Positions 9,699 to 18,833 are shown, counted from the stretch's first letter. The stretch is DNA of 64,000 nucleotides from Kribbella jejuensis (GCF_006715085.1 NZ_VFMM01000001.1:434001-498000), one strand, 5' to 3'. The notes: generated by a model not told the origin, from the letters alone. Numbers and translations are program-made.

Positions 9699-10535
9699 GT
9701 GACGCGTAAGACGAAACTCGCTTTCGGTGCCGTCCTGCTCAGCCTGCTGACCAGCCTGGTCGTCGTACTCACCGGCTCGTCCGGTGCCGCACCGGCCGAA
9801 GCACAGACCCCGACGCGGCACTTCCTGAGCAACCTGAAGGGATCGACCGCACCGTTCGCACTCGGTTACACGCTGGCGGACACGGGCTCCACCTCGGTGC
9901 TGAGCACGCTGCCGACCGGCGTACAGGCGGTGTTCTGGTTGGGCCAGAAGTGCCCGGCCCCGGTCGACGCCACCTTCAAGGCGAAGATCGACGCGCTCGC
10001 CACCAACCCCAAGGTGTTCGCGTACTACCTGTCCGACGAGCCGCACATCAGCGACTGCCCGGGCGGACCCGCGGCGCTGCGGTCGCGGGCCGACTACATC
10101 CGGGCCGCGACCGGCGGCCGGCAGAAGTCGTTCGTCGTACTGAGCAAGGTCGCCGACTACAAGGCGTTCGCGCCGGCGGCCACGCACGTGGACCTGATCG
10201 GCCTCGATCCGTACCCGTGCTCGATCGCGCACCCGCAGTGTGATCTCAGCAAGATCGGCGAGAAGGTGAGCGCGGCGCAGGCAGCGGGGATCCCGCCGGC
10301 CACGATCGTTCCGGTGTACCAGGCGTTCGGCCAGGAGCGGACGACCAGCCACTACTACAACCTTCCGACCGCGACGCAGGAACACGCGATCCTGACCGAG
10401 TGGCACCGGCTCGTGCCGTCCCCGGTGATGGACTACACCTACGGCTGGAGCAACCAGAGCAGCGCGAACCCGACCTTGATCGACTCGTCGGCACTGCAGC
10501 AGGTGTTCGCGACGTTCTTCGCGACCGGCGGCTGA
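9699..10535 (+). CDS. Secreted protein of unknown function, possible TIM-barrel hydrolase
   Basis: A 278-residue protein with a clear Sec signal peptide: TRKTK, a hydrophobic stretch through LLTSLVVVL, and a likely cleavage near APAEAQT. The mature part has FALGYTLADTG, FAYYLSDEPHISDC, VVLSKVADY and VDLIGLDPYPC at intervals expected for the strand ends of a (beta/alpha)8 barrel; the acidic pair in SDEP resembles a glycosidase active site. Six or so cysteines would suit an exported protein. I do not recognise the family, so catalytic activity is only a guess. Start: GTG at 9699 with GAGAGGGG upstream; the longer frame upstream lacks a signal peptide. Confidence 0.7.
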   Translation: MTRKTKLAFGAVLLSLLTSLVVVLTGSSGAAPAEAQTPTRHFLSNLKGSTAPFALGYTLADTGSTSVLSTLPTGVQAVFWLGQKCPAPVDATFKAKIDALATNPKVFAYYLSDEPHISDCPGGPAALRSRADYIRAATGGRQKSFVVLSKVADYKAFAPAATHVDLIGLDPYPCSIAHPQCDLSKIGEKVSAAQAAGIPPATIVPVYQAFGQERTTSHYYNLPTATQEHAILTEWHRLVPSPVMDYTYGWSNQSSANPTLIDSSALQQVFATFFATGG

Positions 10536-10555
10536 GCTCCTGATCAGCTGATCCC

Positions 10556-10599
10556 GAGCGAGTCCCTGGCCGGCGGGTCACCCGGCCAGGGACTCGCTC
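10556..10599. terminator. Bidirectional terminator hairpin
   Basis: A perfect 18-bp inverted repeat (10556-10573 with 10582-10599, 8-base loop) between the converging secreted-protein gene and the LysE gene. No U tract follows on either side, as is common in high-GC actinobacteria. Confidence 0.85.
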
Positions 10600-10621
10600 C
10601 TGGCCGGGTAACACTTCGATG

Positions 10622-11239
10622 CTAAGCGACAAGCCGCACGGCGAGTACGACAATCAGCGCCGTTGACGCCAGCGCCGTCAGCAGCCGACCGAGCCGACCG
10701 GTCAGTACGCGCCCGAGCAGCGCGCCGCCACCCGCGAGCAGCAGTTGCCAACTCGCCGACGCGACGAACGCCGCCAGCACGAACACGACCCGCTCACCGG
10801 TCCCGGCGACACCCGATCCGCCGAGCACCAGCGCGGCGAAGTAGATCACCGTCCACGGGTTGAGCATCGTCATCCCGAGCATCCCGAGGTACGCCGTCCA
10901 CGCGCCGACGGGCGTCTCCTGCTGCAGCGTAACGATCCGTGCCGCGCGGTACCGCCGTACCGCCTTGACCGCACCCCTGACCGCGAGCCCGATCAACACG
11001 ACAACCGAGGTCCACCGCAAGGGCTCGACCACAGGCACCAGCAACGGAGCAAGCACCGACCCCGCTCCCGCGGCCACCGCCGCGTACACGCCATCAGCCG
11101 AAGCAACCCCGAGCGCCGCGAACGCCCCGACCCGCAACGAAGTCCGCGCAGTCAACGCCACCAAGTAGGTCCCGACAGGCCCGACCGGCACAGCAACCCC
11201 GTACCCAGCCAAGAGCCCCGCGACCACCACCCCGATCAC
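10622..11239 (-). CDS. LysE/RhtB family amino-acid exporter
   Basis: About 205 residues with six predicted membrane helices. The N-terminal AGYGVAVPVGPVGTYLVAL carries the conserved glycine/proline signature of the LysE superfamily, and GMTMLNPWTVIYF is the typical re-entrant region. The family exports amino acids or similar small molecules; the substrate is unknown. The start is uncertain: the GTG at 11239 gives the usual family N-terminus, and a TTG at 11263 is also in frame. Sequence further upstream in the frame does not look like the family. Confidence 0.8.
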   Translation of the reverse strand: MIGVVVAGLLAGYGVAVPVGPVGTYLVALTARTSLRVGAFAALGVASADGVYAAVAAGAGSVLAPLLVPVVEPLRWTSVVVLIGLAVRGAVKAVRRYRAARIVTLQQETPVGAWTAYLGMLGMTMLNPWTVIYFAALVLGGSGVAGTGERVVFVLAAFVASASWQLLLAGGGALLGRVLTGRLGRLLTALASTALIVVLAVRLVA

Positions 11240-11595
11240 GACTGACCGAGCGTCAACTCCCAACCCCGACCACCCTGCTGCTGAACCCCAGCCAAAAAGG
11301 CCGCAGGTCCACAACGCAACAGTCCAATGGTCGTAGTCATACCGCCATCATGAACACCCCACCCCACCCCCTCAACCCAATTACCGCCTCCGTTCAGTTG
11401 TCGGCTGGTGACAGAGAGTTTATCGGGATGGGCACCTTGGGAACGGGGATGGTTACGGGTTGTGGATGACGGGGAGTGACCCTGGCGTGGAGGTGGGGTG
11501 GGAGTCGCTACGATCTGCGGGAACAGTGTGAGGAACGTTCGGATGATGGTCCGCCCGCTGGCGGGTTTGCCACCACGAGTGTGAGGGTGTGGCTC
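11240..11595. other. Divergent intergenic region
   Basis: About 356 bases between the LysE gene and the DUF6308-like gene. The minus-strand side carries a homopurine/homopyrimidine tract of C-rich repeats near 11350-11390. A TACGAT hexamer near 11510 could be the -10 element for the rightward gene, leaving a leader of about 75 bases. No protein-like frame is visible. Confidence 0.5.
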
Positions 11596-12222
11596 ATGAA
11601 CATCGGTACCCGGAAGATCGTCGTCGACGAGGCGATCGCGCAGTTGCGGCTGTACGCCGAGACGAACGGCGCCGTGCTGCAGTACTACGACGGGCTGCCG
11701 GGGATGACCACCGTCGGCGGCTCCGATCCGAACAAGATCACGCTCGAGGACCTGGCCAGGACGATGGTGATCGGGTCGGACCTGCGGGCGATGGACATTC
11801 CGTGGCTGCTCGAGGTCGACGTCGAGAAGGAACTCGCCGCGATCCCGCTGGAGGCGCGGCTGGAGGACGCGGCGCCGGGCAGTGAATTGTTCGAGGCCGC
11901 GATGGCGCTCGACGACAAGTTCACCGGCCACCGCGGCTTCGGGCACGCGAAGAAGTCGAAGCTGCTGCACCTCAAGCGGCCGTACCTGTACCCGGTGACC
12001 GACAGCTTCATCCGGATGACCTACGGCACGTCGGCGGCCGGTTCGGCGTTCCTCGCCGCGGTCCGCGACGACCTGGTGAACCCTGCGAACGTCCGCGACT
12101 TCAAGCTGCTCCAGGTCCGGCTGATCGCGGAGCCGGTCACCAGCGCCGCCCGGCTGCTCGGCGAGGTGCCGACGCTCCGCCTGCTCGACATCCTCGCCTC
12201 GCTGCTGGGCGAGGCGAAGTAG
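11596..12222 (+). CDS. DUF6308-like protein
   Basis: A 208-residue cytoplasmic protein without signal peptide or membrane segment. The KITLEDL segment, the IPWLLEVD segment and above all KLLHLKRPYLYPVTDSFIR match my memory of the DUF6308 family, whose hallmark is K-L-L-x-x-K-R-P-x-L-x-P-V-x-D. The family has no assigned function; the motif recalls helix-hairpin-helix DNA glycosylase-like folds, but that is a guess. Start ATG at 11596 is preceded by GAGGG nine bases upstream. Its stop abuts, on the opposite strand, the stop of the LLM-hemerythrin gene with no spacer. Confidence 0.65.
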   Translation: MNIGTRKIVVDEAIAQLRLYAETNGAVLQYYDGLPGMTTVGGSDPNKITLEDLARTMVIGSDLRAMDIPWLLEVDVEKELAAIPLEARLEDAAPGSELFEAAMALDDKFTGHRGFGHAKKSKLLHLKRPYLYPVTDSFIRMTYGTSAAGSAFLAAVRDDLVNPANVRDFKLLQVRLIAEPVTSAARLLGEVPTLRLLDILASLLGEAK

Positions 12223-13734
12223 CTAGAGGATCCCGAGCCGCGCCAGCGGCTCCACCAGCTCACGCTCCTCGTACGAGAGGTGCGAGAGCAACGTGTCGTC
12301 GAGCAGGTCCACGGCTGCTCGCAGACCGTCGATGCTGCCTGAACCGTCCACCAGGGCCACCAGCGCCTTGTCGACACCTTCCAGCACGTCGTGGATGATC
12401 CTGTGCTCCTCCTGCAGCCTGTCCACGACCGGAGCGAGCGCGGGGTCCGCCCGGCGTAGGTGCGGGAACAGCGAGGCATCCTCCAGTGAGTGGTGCGTCG
12501 TGACGAGCCGGCAGTACGACTCGCAGTACGTCCCCAGGGTCCAGTTGTTCTGCCGCATGGTCATCGTGTTGATGTGTGACCGCGCCGCGCCCACCCCGAG
12601 CGTCCCGGCAGCGACCTGCTCGACGAGATCGCGCACCTGCTCGAGCTCGGCACGCAAGTGGTCGTGTACGTCGATCAGGTGCTGACCGGACTGCAGCTGG
12701 TATGGCGTGTACGTCCGGTTCGGGTCCTGCGCCGGACCAGTCGGCCGCTCCGACTCGTCCAGCAGCTGTACTGCGCTACGCCGTACGGCCGGAGGTGGTG
12801 TCGGTACGACTCCAAAGCCAGACGCAGGCACCGCAGCGGCCGGAGCCACAGCACCGCCGGACCGTCCGACAGCCACAGCCTCACGCACACCAGCCGCCAC
12901 CTCGGCGAACCGCCTGATGTCGTCCGGGTTGTCCGAGGCAAGGATGTACGTGCTGATGCCCTCCCCCAGCGTCAGCTCGGTCAGCTGGTCGATCCACACC
13001 TCCTCAGGCCCCTGCAGGAAGCCCCCGCCGCCACTGAAGCGCCCAGAGATGTTGTAGAGCCGCCGTACCGCAGCAGGATCCCTGCCCGCGTCCGCAGCCG
13101 CCTCGTCGATCACCTTGTTCATAGCGGCAAGCTCATCGGGCCCGGCGTACCCACTGCTCGGCAGCCAGCCGTCGGCGAGCCGCCCGGTCAACGCGAGCAT
13201 CCGGGGCTTGTAAGCGCCGAGCCAGATCGACACGTCGTGTGCAGGCGCCGGCCCGCGCTTCGCACCGGCCACGGTGTAGTGCTTGCCGGCCAGCCGGATA
13301 CCACCGCCACCAGGTGTCCAGACCTCGCGCATGATCGCGATGGCCTCCTCCAGAGCGGTGATGCTCTGCCCGGTCGTCAACCGCGGCCCACCGTTCGCCG
13401 CGACCGCGTCCAGGAATCCGCCGGCACCCAGCCCGAGCTCGACCCGTCCACCGGTGATGAGGTCCAGCGTCGCGACGCTCCGCGCGAGCACGACCGGATG
13501 CCGCAGCGGGAGGTTGGCGACGTTCGTGGTCACCTTGATGCGCTCGGTCTGGGCGGCGACGACCGACACGAGCGTCCACGCGTCCATCAACCGCGGCTGG
13601 TACGGATGGTCCTGGAAGCTCACCAGGTCCAGCCCGACCTGCTCGGTCAGCTGGGCCAGCGCGATCACCCGGTCCGGGGCGTCGACCGTAGGGGTCAGGA
13701 GCGTGCCGAAGACCAGCTCGTGGCCGTAGTCCAT
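12223..13734 (-). CDS. LLM-class flavin monooxygenase fused to a hemerythrin-like domain
   Basis: A 503-residue two-domain protein. Residues 1-290 form a luciferase-like (F420 or FMN dependent) TIM barrel: FGTLLTPTVDAPDRV, FQDHPYQPRLMD, NVANLPLRHP, TGGRVELGLGAGG and DVSIWLGAYKPRML. A proline/alanine linker (about 300-345) joins it to a four-helix hemerythrin-like domain with candidate iron ligands in DVHDHLRAEL, TTHHSLEDASLFPHL, EEHRIIHDVLE and SHLSYEERELVEPL. The flavin part probably oxidises a small organic molecule; the di-iron part could bind oxygen or sense redox state. A good own promoter lies at 13771-13799, and AGGTGAAGG precedes the ATG. It lies downstream of the BTAD regulator. Confidence 0.85.
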   Translation of the reverse strand: MDYGHELVFGTLLTPTVDAPDRVIALAQLTEQVGLDLVSFQDHPYQPRLMDAWTLVSVVAAQTERIKVTTNVANLPLRHPVVLARSVATLDLITGGRVELGLGAGGFLDAVAANGGPRLTTGQSITALEEAIAIMREVWTPGGGGIRLAGKHYTVAGAKRGPAPAHDVSIWLGAYKPRMLALTGRLADGWLPSSGYAGPDELAAMNKVIDEAAADAGRDPAAVRRLYNISGRFSGGGGFLQGPEEVWIDQLTELTLGEGISTYILASDNPDDIRRFAEVAAGVREAVAVGRSGGAVAPAAAVPASGFGVVPTPPPAVRRSAVQLLDESERPTGPAQDPNRTYTPYQLQSGQHLIDVHDHLRAELEQVRDLVEQVAAGTLGVGAARSHINTMTMRQNNWTLGTYCESYCRLVTTHHSLEDASLFPHLRRADPALAPVVDRLQEEHRIIHDVLEGVDKALVALVDGSGSIDGLRAAVDLLDDTLLSHLSYEERELVEPLARLGIL

Positions 13735-13770
13735 GGTTCACCTTCACCTGTTGAAGTTGGCTCGCGAGCA

Positions 13771-13799
13771 AAACTACTTCGTCAGGCAAATAATCTCAA
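13771..13799 (-). promoter_or_regulatory. Promoter of the LLM-hemerythrin gene
   Basis: On the minus strand a TTGAGA -35 element (13799-13794) and a TAGTTT -10 element (13776-13771) are separated by 17 bases, inside a short AT-rich stretch that is unusual for this window. The start codon lies about 37 bases downstream of the -10 element. Confidence 0.6.
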
Positions 13800-13806
13800 C
13801 TACAGA

Positions 13807-16800
13807 TCATCTACTGCCGGACGAGCCCGCACGAGCACGGGCGAGCAACGCGAACGCCTCGACCGGAGCGAGCTCGGTGCCGCGCCGGTACGCCTCCTCC
13901 TGGCCCGACGCGGCATCCAGAGCGCGATCGAGGTCCGCAGTCTCCGTCGCCGCCATCAGGTAGTTCTGCGACGCCCGGGTCGCAGCGGCGCATCCCAGCA
14001 AGACCGCGGCAAGCGGCTTGTCCGGGTGGCACGCAGCGATCCCCTCCAGCGCCCAGCACATGCCCCGCAGCGACCCGAACTCCTCCGCCACCCGGAACGC
14101 CTCCGCATGCAGCGCCAGCGCGTCCTCCAGCCGCCCCTGGAGCTCCCTGACGAACCCGAGCTCGTCCAGCACGAGCGACAGGTAGAGCACGGCCTCCCGC
14201 TGCTTCCGAGCGAAGTCGATCAACGCCTGCAACCGCTCCGACGCCTCCTCCAAGGCCCCGGTACGACGAGCCGCGAACGCCAGCACGATCTCCGCAAGCG
14301 CCTGCGTCGAGCGCTGCCCCTGCTCCGTCGCCAGCCGTACTGCGCGCTCCCCGTACTTCCGTGCCGCGTCGTACCGGCCCTGCCGGATCGAGGTCCACCC
14401 GAGCATCCCGAGCTCGTTCGCCACCTCAGGCCACAGCCCCAGCTCCTCCGCGGCCGCCAGCCCTTCCCGGTGCAGCCGTTCTGCCTCGTCGAAGTCACCG
14501 ACCAGCTCGGCGTGTGCCCCGAACCAGCTGGTCGCCTGGAGAACACCCCACCGATCCCCCAGCGCGCGGAAGATCGTGATGCTCTGGGAGGCGTCGTCGT
14601 ACAGCGCCGATAGATCCGCACGTACGTGTGCATGCTTCGCCCGTGCGGCCAGCACTGCCGCGACACCCCACTGGTTCCCGTCGGCTTCGAAGCGCTTGAG
14701 AGCCGTGTCCAGCAGCGAGAGACATGTGGGCAGGTCGCCCGCGTCGCTGGCTGCATAGGCGATCCACCACTGCCCCATGGCGTCAGCAGCATCGACCCAG
14801 CGGTCGCGCTCCGCCGCGGCCTCAGGACGGCCCAGCAGGTACATGTAGCCGGCCCGCCATACTCCTGCGCGCGCCGAACCCGGTACGGCCTCCAGTGAAC
14901 GCAGGGCCTCCACATAACGTCCGCGGAGGAACCAGTACCACGCCAGCGCGTCCACCAGCCGTTCCGCGAAGTCCAACTGACCGGTGGTCAGAGCACGATC
15001 CAGAGCCGTGCGGAAGTTGGCCGTGTCCTCATCCAGCAGCCGCAGCCACCTGCTCTGCTCACTACCGAACAGCTGTGCCGACTCAGCGACCGACACGTAG
15101 TACGCCAGGTGCCGCTGACGCGCAGACTCCAACTCGCCCGCATCCCGCAGCTTGTCGACGCAGTACGCCGCCACGGATTCAAGCAACCGGAAACGCCCAC
15201 CCTCGACAGGTACGACGAGAGACCGGTCAACCAACCGCACCAGCACATCCAGTACGTCGTCCTCGCCGCAAACAGCCGCTGCCGCTTCGGCCGTACACCC
15301 GTCGGCATGTACTGCCAGCCGCCGCAGCACTTCCTGCTCCGACGGGTCGAGCAGCTCCCAGCTCCAGTCGATCATCGCGTGCAACGTCTGCTGGCGTGGT
15401 GCGGCGCCGCGGTGTCCTGTCGCCAGCAACCGGAAGCGGTCGTCCAGCCGCGCCACGAGCCCACGTACCCCCAACGCCCGTACTCGCGTGGCTGCCAGCT
15501 CGAGCGCCAGCGGAATCCCGTCCAGCCGCCTGCACAGCACGGCGACATCAGCAACGGTCTCCTCGTTCAGGGAGAACCCACGCGATGCCGCGGCGGCTCG
15601 GGCGACGAACAACTGCACCGCGCTGCACTCACCGACCGCGTCAAGCTCAGCGGCGACCTCAGGGATCGCCAGCGGCGGCACGCTCCACACCACTTCACCG
15701 GCGAGACCTAGCGGCTCACGACTCGTCGCCAGGACGCGCAGTCCCGGAGCAGCGGCCAGGAGCCGGTCCGTGAGTACGGCGACCTCCTCGACCACCTGCT
15801 CGCAGTTGTCGAGGACAAGCAACCGGGAGCCCATCACCGCTGCCAGACGCTCGACAACTGCCCCGGCGTCGCCCGTGTCATAGAGATCGAGCGCAGCCTG
15901 CACAGCGTCAGTAAGCGCATTACTGACCGACACAGCCTCCGGGGTGATTGCGGCCAGCTCCACCAACACGACACCGTCAGCGAACCGCTCAGCCACACCT
16001 GAGGCGGCCGCGAGAGCCAACCGAGTCTTGCCAACGCCTCCAGGCCCGGTCAGCGTCACGAGCCGGGAAGACGCCAAGCAGTCACCCACGTCCGACACAG
16101 CATCGCTGCGACCGATCAGCTCAGTCACCGGCGCGGGCAGATTGCTCCGCGCCCGCGGCAGGTCCTGCTGCAAGATCGACTGCTGCAGCGCGACCACCTC
16201 AGGTCCTGGATCCAGCCCGAGCTCCTCGAGCAAGAGCTCCCGGAGCTCGTCAAAACTCTCCAGTGCCTCGCTCTGACGGCCGGCCCGGTACAAAGCCCTC
16301 ATGTGTGCGGCTCGCAGCCCCTCCCGCAGCGGGTGCTCACGGACGAGGGCAGACAGGTCAGCCACCGAGAAGTCCGCCCGCTCGCAGGCACTCAACCGCT
16401 GGTCGGTCAGCCGCGCCACGGCCGTCTCCACGAACGCGCTGTCCGCGAAGTCCGCGTACGCCGGACCACGCCACAGGCTCAGCGCCTCGTCGACAGCACC
16501 AGCCTCGAGCAGCTCACGGAAACGGAGCGCGTCACAGGTAGAGCTGTCCACAGCGATCGAGTAGCCGGCTGGACCTGACTGCACCAGCGAGCGGCTCCCG
16601 GGCTCAGCGTCCTCTAACGCGCGTCGCAGCTGGGACACCTTCGCCGACAGCGTCCCAGCCGGATTCCCGGGCAGCTCCGAGCCCCAGAGGTCATCGACGA
16701 GTCTGTCGCCCGGTACAGGACGGCCCTCGTGCACCAGCAGGTCGGCAAGAAGGGCGCGCACCTTGAGGCCCTGGATCACCACAGGTTTCCCCGCGTCCGT

Positions 16801-16836
16801 CCAGGCCGTTACCGGTCCAAGCACCCCGAAGCGCAC
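13807..16836 (-). CDS. AfsR/SARP-type regulator: winged helix, BTAD, NB-ARC ATPase, TPR
   Basis: A 1009-residue transcription factor of the large SARP/AfsR class. The N-terminal OmpR-like winged helix (RFGVLGPV to about 95) is followed by a bacterial transcriptional activator domain (REHPLREGLRAAHM, LYRAGRQSEAL). Next is an NB-ARC-type ATPase with P-loop TGPGGVGKTRLAL near residue 265, Walker B LLVLDNCEQ and GIPLALELAATR. The C-terminal half (about 560-1000) is alpha-helical TPR-like. Such proteins integrate nucleotide and ligand signals to switch on neighbouring genes. The GTG start follows TACTGT by six bases (leaderless). It is divergent from an FMN reductase operon, the likely target. Confidence 0.9.
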   Translation of the reverse strand: MRFGVLGPVTAWTDAGKPVVIQGLKVRALLADLLVHEGRPVPGDRLVDDLWGSELPGNPAGTLSAKVSQLRRALEDAEPGSRSLVQSGPAGYSIAVDSSTCDALRFRELLEAGAVDEALSLWRGPAYADFADSAFVETAVARLTDQRLSACERADFSVADLSALVREHPLREGLRAAHMRALYRAGRQSEALESFDELRELLLEELGLDPGPEVVALQQSILQQDLPRARSNLPAPVTELIGRSDAVSDVGDCLASSRLVTLTGPGGVGKTRLALAAASGVAERFADGVVLVELAAITPEAVSVSNALTDAVQAALDLYDTGDAGAVVERLAAVMGSRLLVLDNCEQVVEEVAVLTDRLLAAAPGLRVLATSREPLGLAGEVVWSVPPLAIPEVAAELDAVGECSAVQLFVARAAAASRGFSLNEETVADVAVLCRRLDGIPLALELAATRVRALGVRGLVARLDDRFRLLATGHRGAAPRQQTLHAMIDWSWELLDPSEQEVLRRLAVHADGCTAEAAAAVCGEDDVLDVLVRLVDRSLVVPVEGGRFRLLESVAAYCVDKLRDAGELESARQRHLAYYVSVAESAQLFGSEQSRWLRLLDEDTANFRTALDRALTTGQLDFAERLVDALAWYWFLRGRYVEALRSLEAVPGSARAGVWRAGYMYLLGRPEAAAERDRWVDAADAMGQWWIAYAASDAGDLPTCLSLLDTALKRFEADGNQWGVAAVLAARAKHAHVRADLSALYDDASQSITIFRALGDRWGVLQATSWFGAHAELVGDFDEAERLHREGLAAAEELGLWPEVANELGMLGWTSIRQGRYDAARKYGERAVRLATEQGQRSTQALAEIVLAFAARRTGALEEASERLQALIDFARKQREAVLYLSLVLDELGFVRELQGRLEDALALHAEAFRVAEEFGSLRGMCWALEGIAACHPDKPLAAVLLGCAAATRASQNYLMAATETADLDRALDAASGQEEAYRRGTELAPVEAFALLARARAGSSGSR

Positions 16837-16910
16837 GACCGAACAGTAACCGGAAAGAAACCGTAAACGCCTTCCGGCACAGTGTGGATCAGATCGAAGG
16901 AGGGCAGGAG
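16837..16910. promoter_or_regulatory. Divergent promoter region of BTAD regulator and reductase operon
   Basis: A 74-base region. The minus-strand TACTGT (16848-16843) lies six bases before the regulator GTG. Toward the reductase, GGAG lies just before the ATG. The middle has a repeated ACCG-N4-AAA pattern (ACCGGAAAG, ACCGTAAAC) that could be the direct-repeat site of the BTAD protein; that role is inferred. Confidence 0.4.
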
Positions 16911-17474
16911 ATGCGACTGGCAGTGATCATCGGCAGCACCCGCCGTGGCCGGTTCGGCCCGACCGTGGCGCACTGGCTGGCCGAACAGGCCGCCAAGCAG
17001 TTCGAGATCGACCTGGTCGACCTCGGGGCGGCGAACCTCCCGGACACACTGCCGGACCCCGACGACACGACGCCGCACGAGGTACGGCAGCTCGGCAAGC
17101 GGCTGGCAACAGCGGACGCGTTCGCCGTGGTCACCCCGGAGATCAACTGCAGCTTTCCAGCGTCACTGAAGACCGCGCTGGACTGGTACTACGAGGAGTG
17201 GCACGCCAAGCCGGTAGCGATCGTCAGCTACGGCCGTGAGCACGGCGGCTGCCACGCCACCGCGCAGCTGCGACAGGTCTTCACCGAACTCCAGGCCGTC
17301 GCCATTCGCAACACCGTCGCACTGCCCTGCTACTGGGAGCAGTTCACTGCCGACGGCGGCTGGCCCAAGCCTTCCGCCGGCTACGAGGCAACAGCAAAGC
17401 TCATGCTCGACCAGCTCGTCTGGTGGGCCGAAGCACTACAGGACGCCCGCACGCGGCGCCCGTACCACCCCTGA
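16911..17474 (+). CDS. NADPH-dependent FMN reductase family protein
   Basis: A 187-residue flavodoxin-fold enzyme. LAVIIGSTRRGRFGPTVAHW is the FMN phosphate-binding start of the family, TPEINCSFPASLKTALDWYY is the conserved middle helix region, and PVAIVSYGREHGG is the second flavin loop. Such proteins reduce FMN, quinones, azo dyes or chromate with NAD(P)H. The ATG at 16911 has GGAG three bases upstream; a longer frame from 16884 has no ribosome site. It heads a co-directional group with a RibD-like reductase (13 bases downstream) and a maleylpyruvate isomerase homologue, divergent from the BTAD regulator. Confidence 0.85.
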   Translation: MRLAVIIGSTRRGRFGPTVAHWLAEQAAKQFEIDLVDLGAANLPDTLPDPDDTTPHEVRQLGKRLATADAFAVVTPEINCSFPASLKTALDWYYEEWHAKPVAIVSYGREHGGCHATAQLRQVFTELQAVAIRNTVALPCYWEQFTADGGWPKPSAGYEATAKLMLDQLVWWAEALQDARTRRPYHP

Positions 17475-17486
17475 GAGAAGAGACCC

Positions 17487-18026
17487 ATGAGAAAGCTGAT
17501 CGAATCCACGTTCGTGACCCTGAACGGTGTCATCGAGAACCCGCAGCACTGGAGTCCGCCGTACTGGGACGACGACCACATGGCCTACTCGCAGAGCCTG
17601 ATGGAAGGCGTCGAGGCACAGGTACTCGGGCGGGTCACTTACGAAGCATTTGCGGAGGCCTGGTTGTCCCGGGCCGGCGACCCGGTCGCCGACGGCTTCA
17701 ACGCGATGCCGAAGTACGTCGCGACGCGCACGCTGACCGAGTGGAAGTGGAACGCCCAGCCGCTCGAGGGCGACGCGGCCGACGCGGTCCGCGAGCTCAA
17801 GGAGACCGAGGGCGGCAATCTGATCAAGTACGGCACCGGGTCGTTCTCGAAGACCCTGCTGGAGAACAAACTGGTCGACGAGTACCACTTCTGGATTTTC
17901 CCGGTCGTCGCCGACGGCGCAACGATGTTCCAGGGCGACGGCGTCGACCCGACGCATCTCGACCTGCTCGGCACGACGACCTTCAAGTCCGGCATCGTCG
18001 TGCACAAACTGGCCCCGAAGGCCTGA
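17487..18026 (+). CDS. Dihydrofolate reductase family (RibD C-terminal-like) protein
   Basis: A 179-residue protein of the RibD C-terminal/DHFR-like fold: RKLIESTFVTLNGVIE at the start, LGRVTYEAFAEAW, GNLIKYGTGSFSKTLLE for nucleotide binding and LVDEYHFWIFPVV near the end. The family is NADPH-binding; most actinobacterial members have no proven substrate and are not true folate enzymes. A GAGAAGAG sequence lies upstream of the ATG. It is the second gene of the putative operon that starts with the FMN reductase, and a paralogue lies at 20498-21049. Confidence 0.85.
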   Translation: MRKLIESTFVTLNGVIENPQHWSPPYWDDDHMAYSQSLMEGVEAQVLGRVTYEAFAEAWLSRAGDPVADGFNAMPKYVATRTLTEWKWNAQPLEGDAADAVRELKETEGGNLIKYGTGSFSKTLLENKLVDEYHFWIFPVVADGATMFQGDGVDPTHLDLLGTTTFKSGIVVHKLAPKA

Positions 18027-18047
18027 CCCTTGTCTGAAAGGACTTTC

Positions 18048-18833
18048 ATGACCGAGCTGAACCCGGAACGTGCCCGCCGAGTGATCGTCGAGCACACCCG
18101 CCGGCTGGCCGAGTCCGCCGCCGCGGCCGGACCTGACGCCGCCGTGCCGACCGCGCCGCAGTGGACCGTCGCGGACCTGGTCGAGCATGTCGGCCAGACC
18201 CAGAACTGGGTCGCGGAGATCGTCGAGCGACGCATCGCGGACCCGGCACAGTTGCCGACGGAGGTCGCCAAACTCCCGGCTGACGCCGGCGAGTGGCCGG
18301 CCTGGCTGGCGGCGTCCGCGCAGCGGGTGGCCGACGCGTGCTCCGACGAGGCGCTCGATGCGCCGGTGTTCAACCCCGCGGCGGACGACCGGTCAGGCAC
18401 CCGATTCTGGCTGTCCAGCTCGGTCAACGAGGCCGTCGTACACGGTTTCGACGCCGCGAACGCAGCGGGCCGGTCGACCGAGATCGACGCCGACATCGCG
18501 GGCGCCCTGATCAGCAACCACCTGCAGATGCTCACTTCACCGACCTGGGAGTTGCAGCGGTCCGAGTCCGCCCACGCGATCCGCGGTACCGGGCAGACCC
18601 TGCAATGGCTGGCGACCGACGGCGGCGCCTGGTTGGTCGAACGGCGACCCGACGGGGCGACGTGGCGACCCGGAACCGAGCAGGCCGACGTGACGGTGAC
18701 CGGCCCGGCACAGTCGTTGCTCCTGGCACTCACCCGGCGGGTCCCGCTGAGCGACGCGGCCGGCATCAGCGTCGACGGTGACGCCGACCTCGCTCGGCAC
18801 TGGATCGACAACACCGCCCACGTCAGCGGCTGA
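18048..18833 (+). CDS. Maleylpyruvate isomerase family mycothiol-dependent protein
   Basis: A 261-residue member of the DinB/mycothiol-dependent maleylpyruvate isomerase family. The N-terminal four-helix bundle includes WTVADLVEHVGQTQNWV, holding the metal-type histidine, and SSSVNEAVVHGFDAANAAG contributes the later histidine; a C-terminal domain follows from about residue 160. Mycothiol is the actinobacterial thiol cofactor, so the gene supports the taxonomic call. The substrate is not known and many members are misnamed for one characterised enzyme. ATG at 18048 is preceded by GAAAGGAC; an upstream TTG at 18030 is less likely. Confidence 0.8.
   Translation: MTELNPERARRVIVEHTRRLAESAAAAGPDAAVPTAPQWTVADLVEHVGQTQNWVAEIVERRIADPAQLPTEVAKLPADAGEWPAWLAASAQRVADACSDEALDAPVFNPAADDRSGTRFWLSSSVNEAVVHGFDAANAAGRSTEIDADIAGALISNHLQMLTSPTWELQRSESAHAIRGTGQTLQWLATDGGAWLVERRPDGATWRPGTEQADVTVTGPAQSLLLALTRRVPLSDAAGISVDGDADLARHWIDNTAHVSG

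Noticed and set aside
12658..14613. A 651-residue plus-strand frame opposite the LLM-hemerythrin and BTAD genes
   Set aside because: It is rich in R, P, H and Q, has no family motif, and lies antisense to two well-supported genes; GC-rich DNA yields such long frames by chance.
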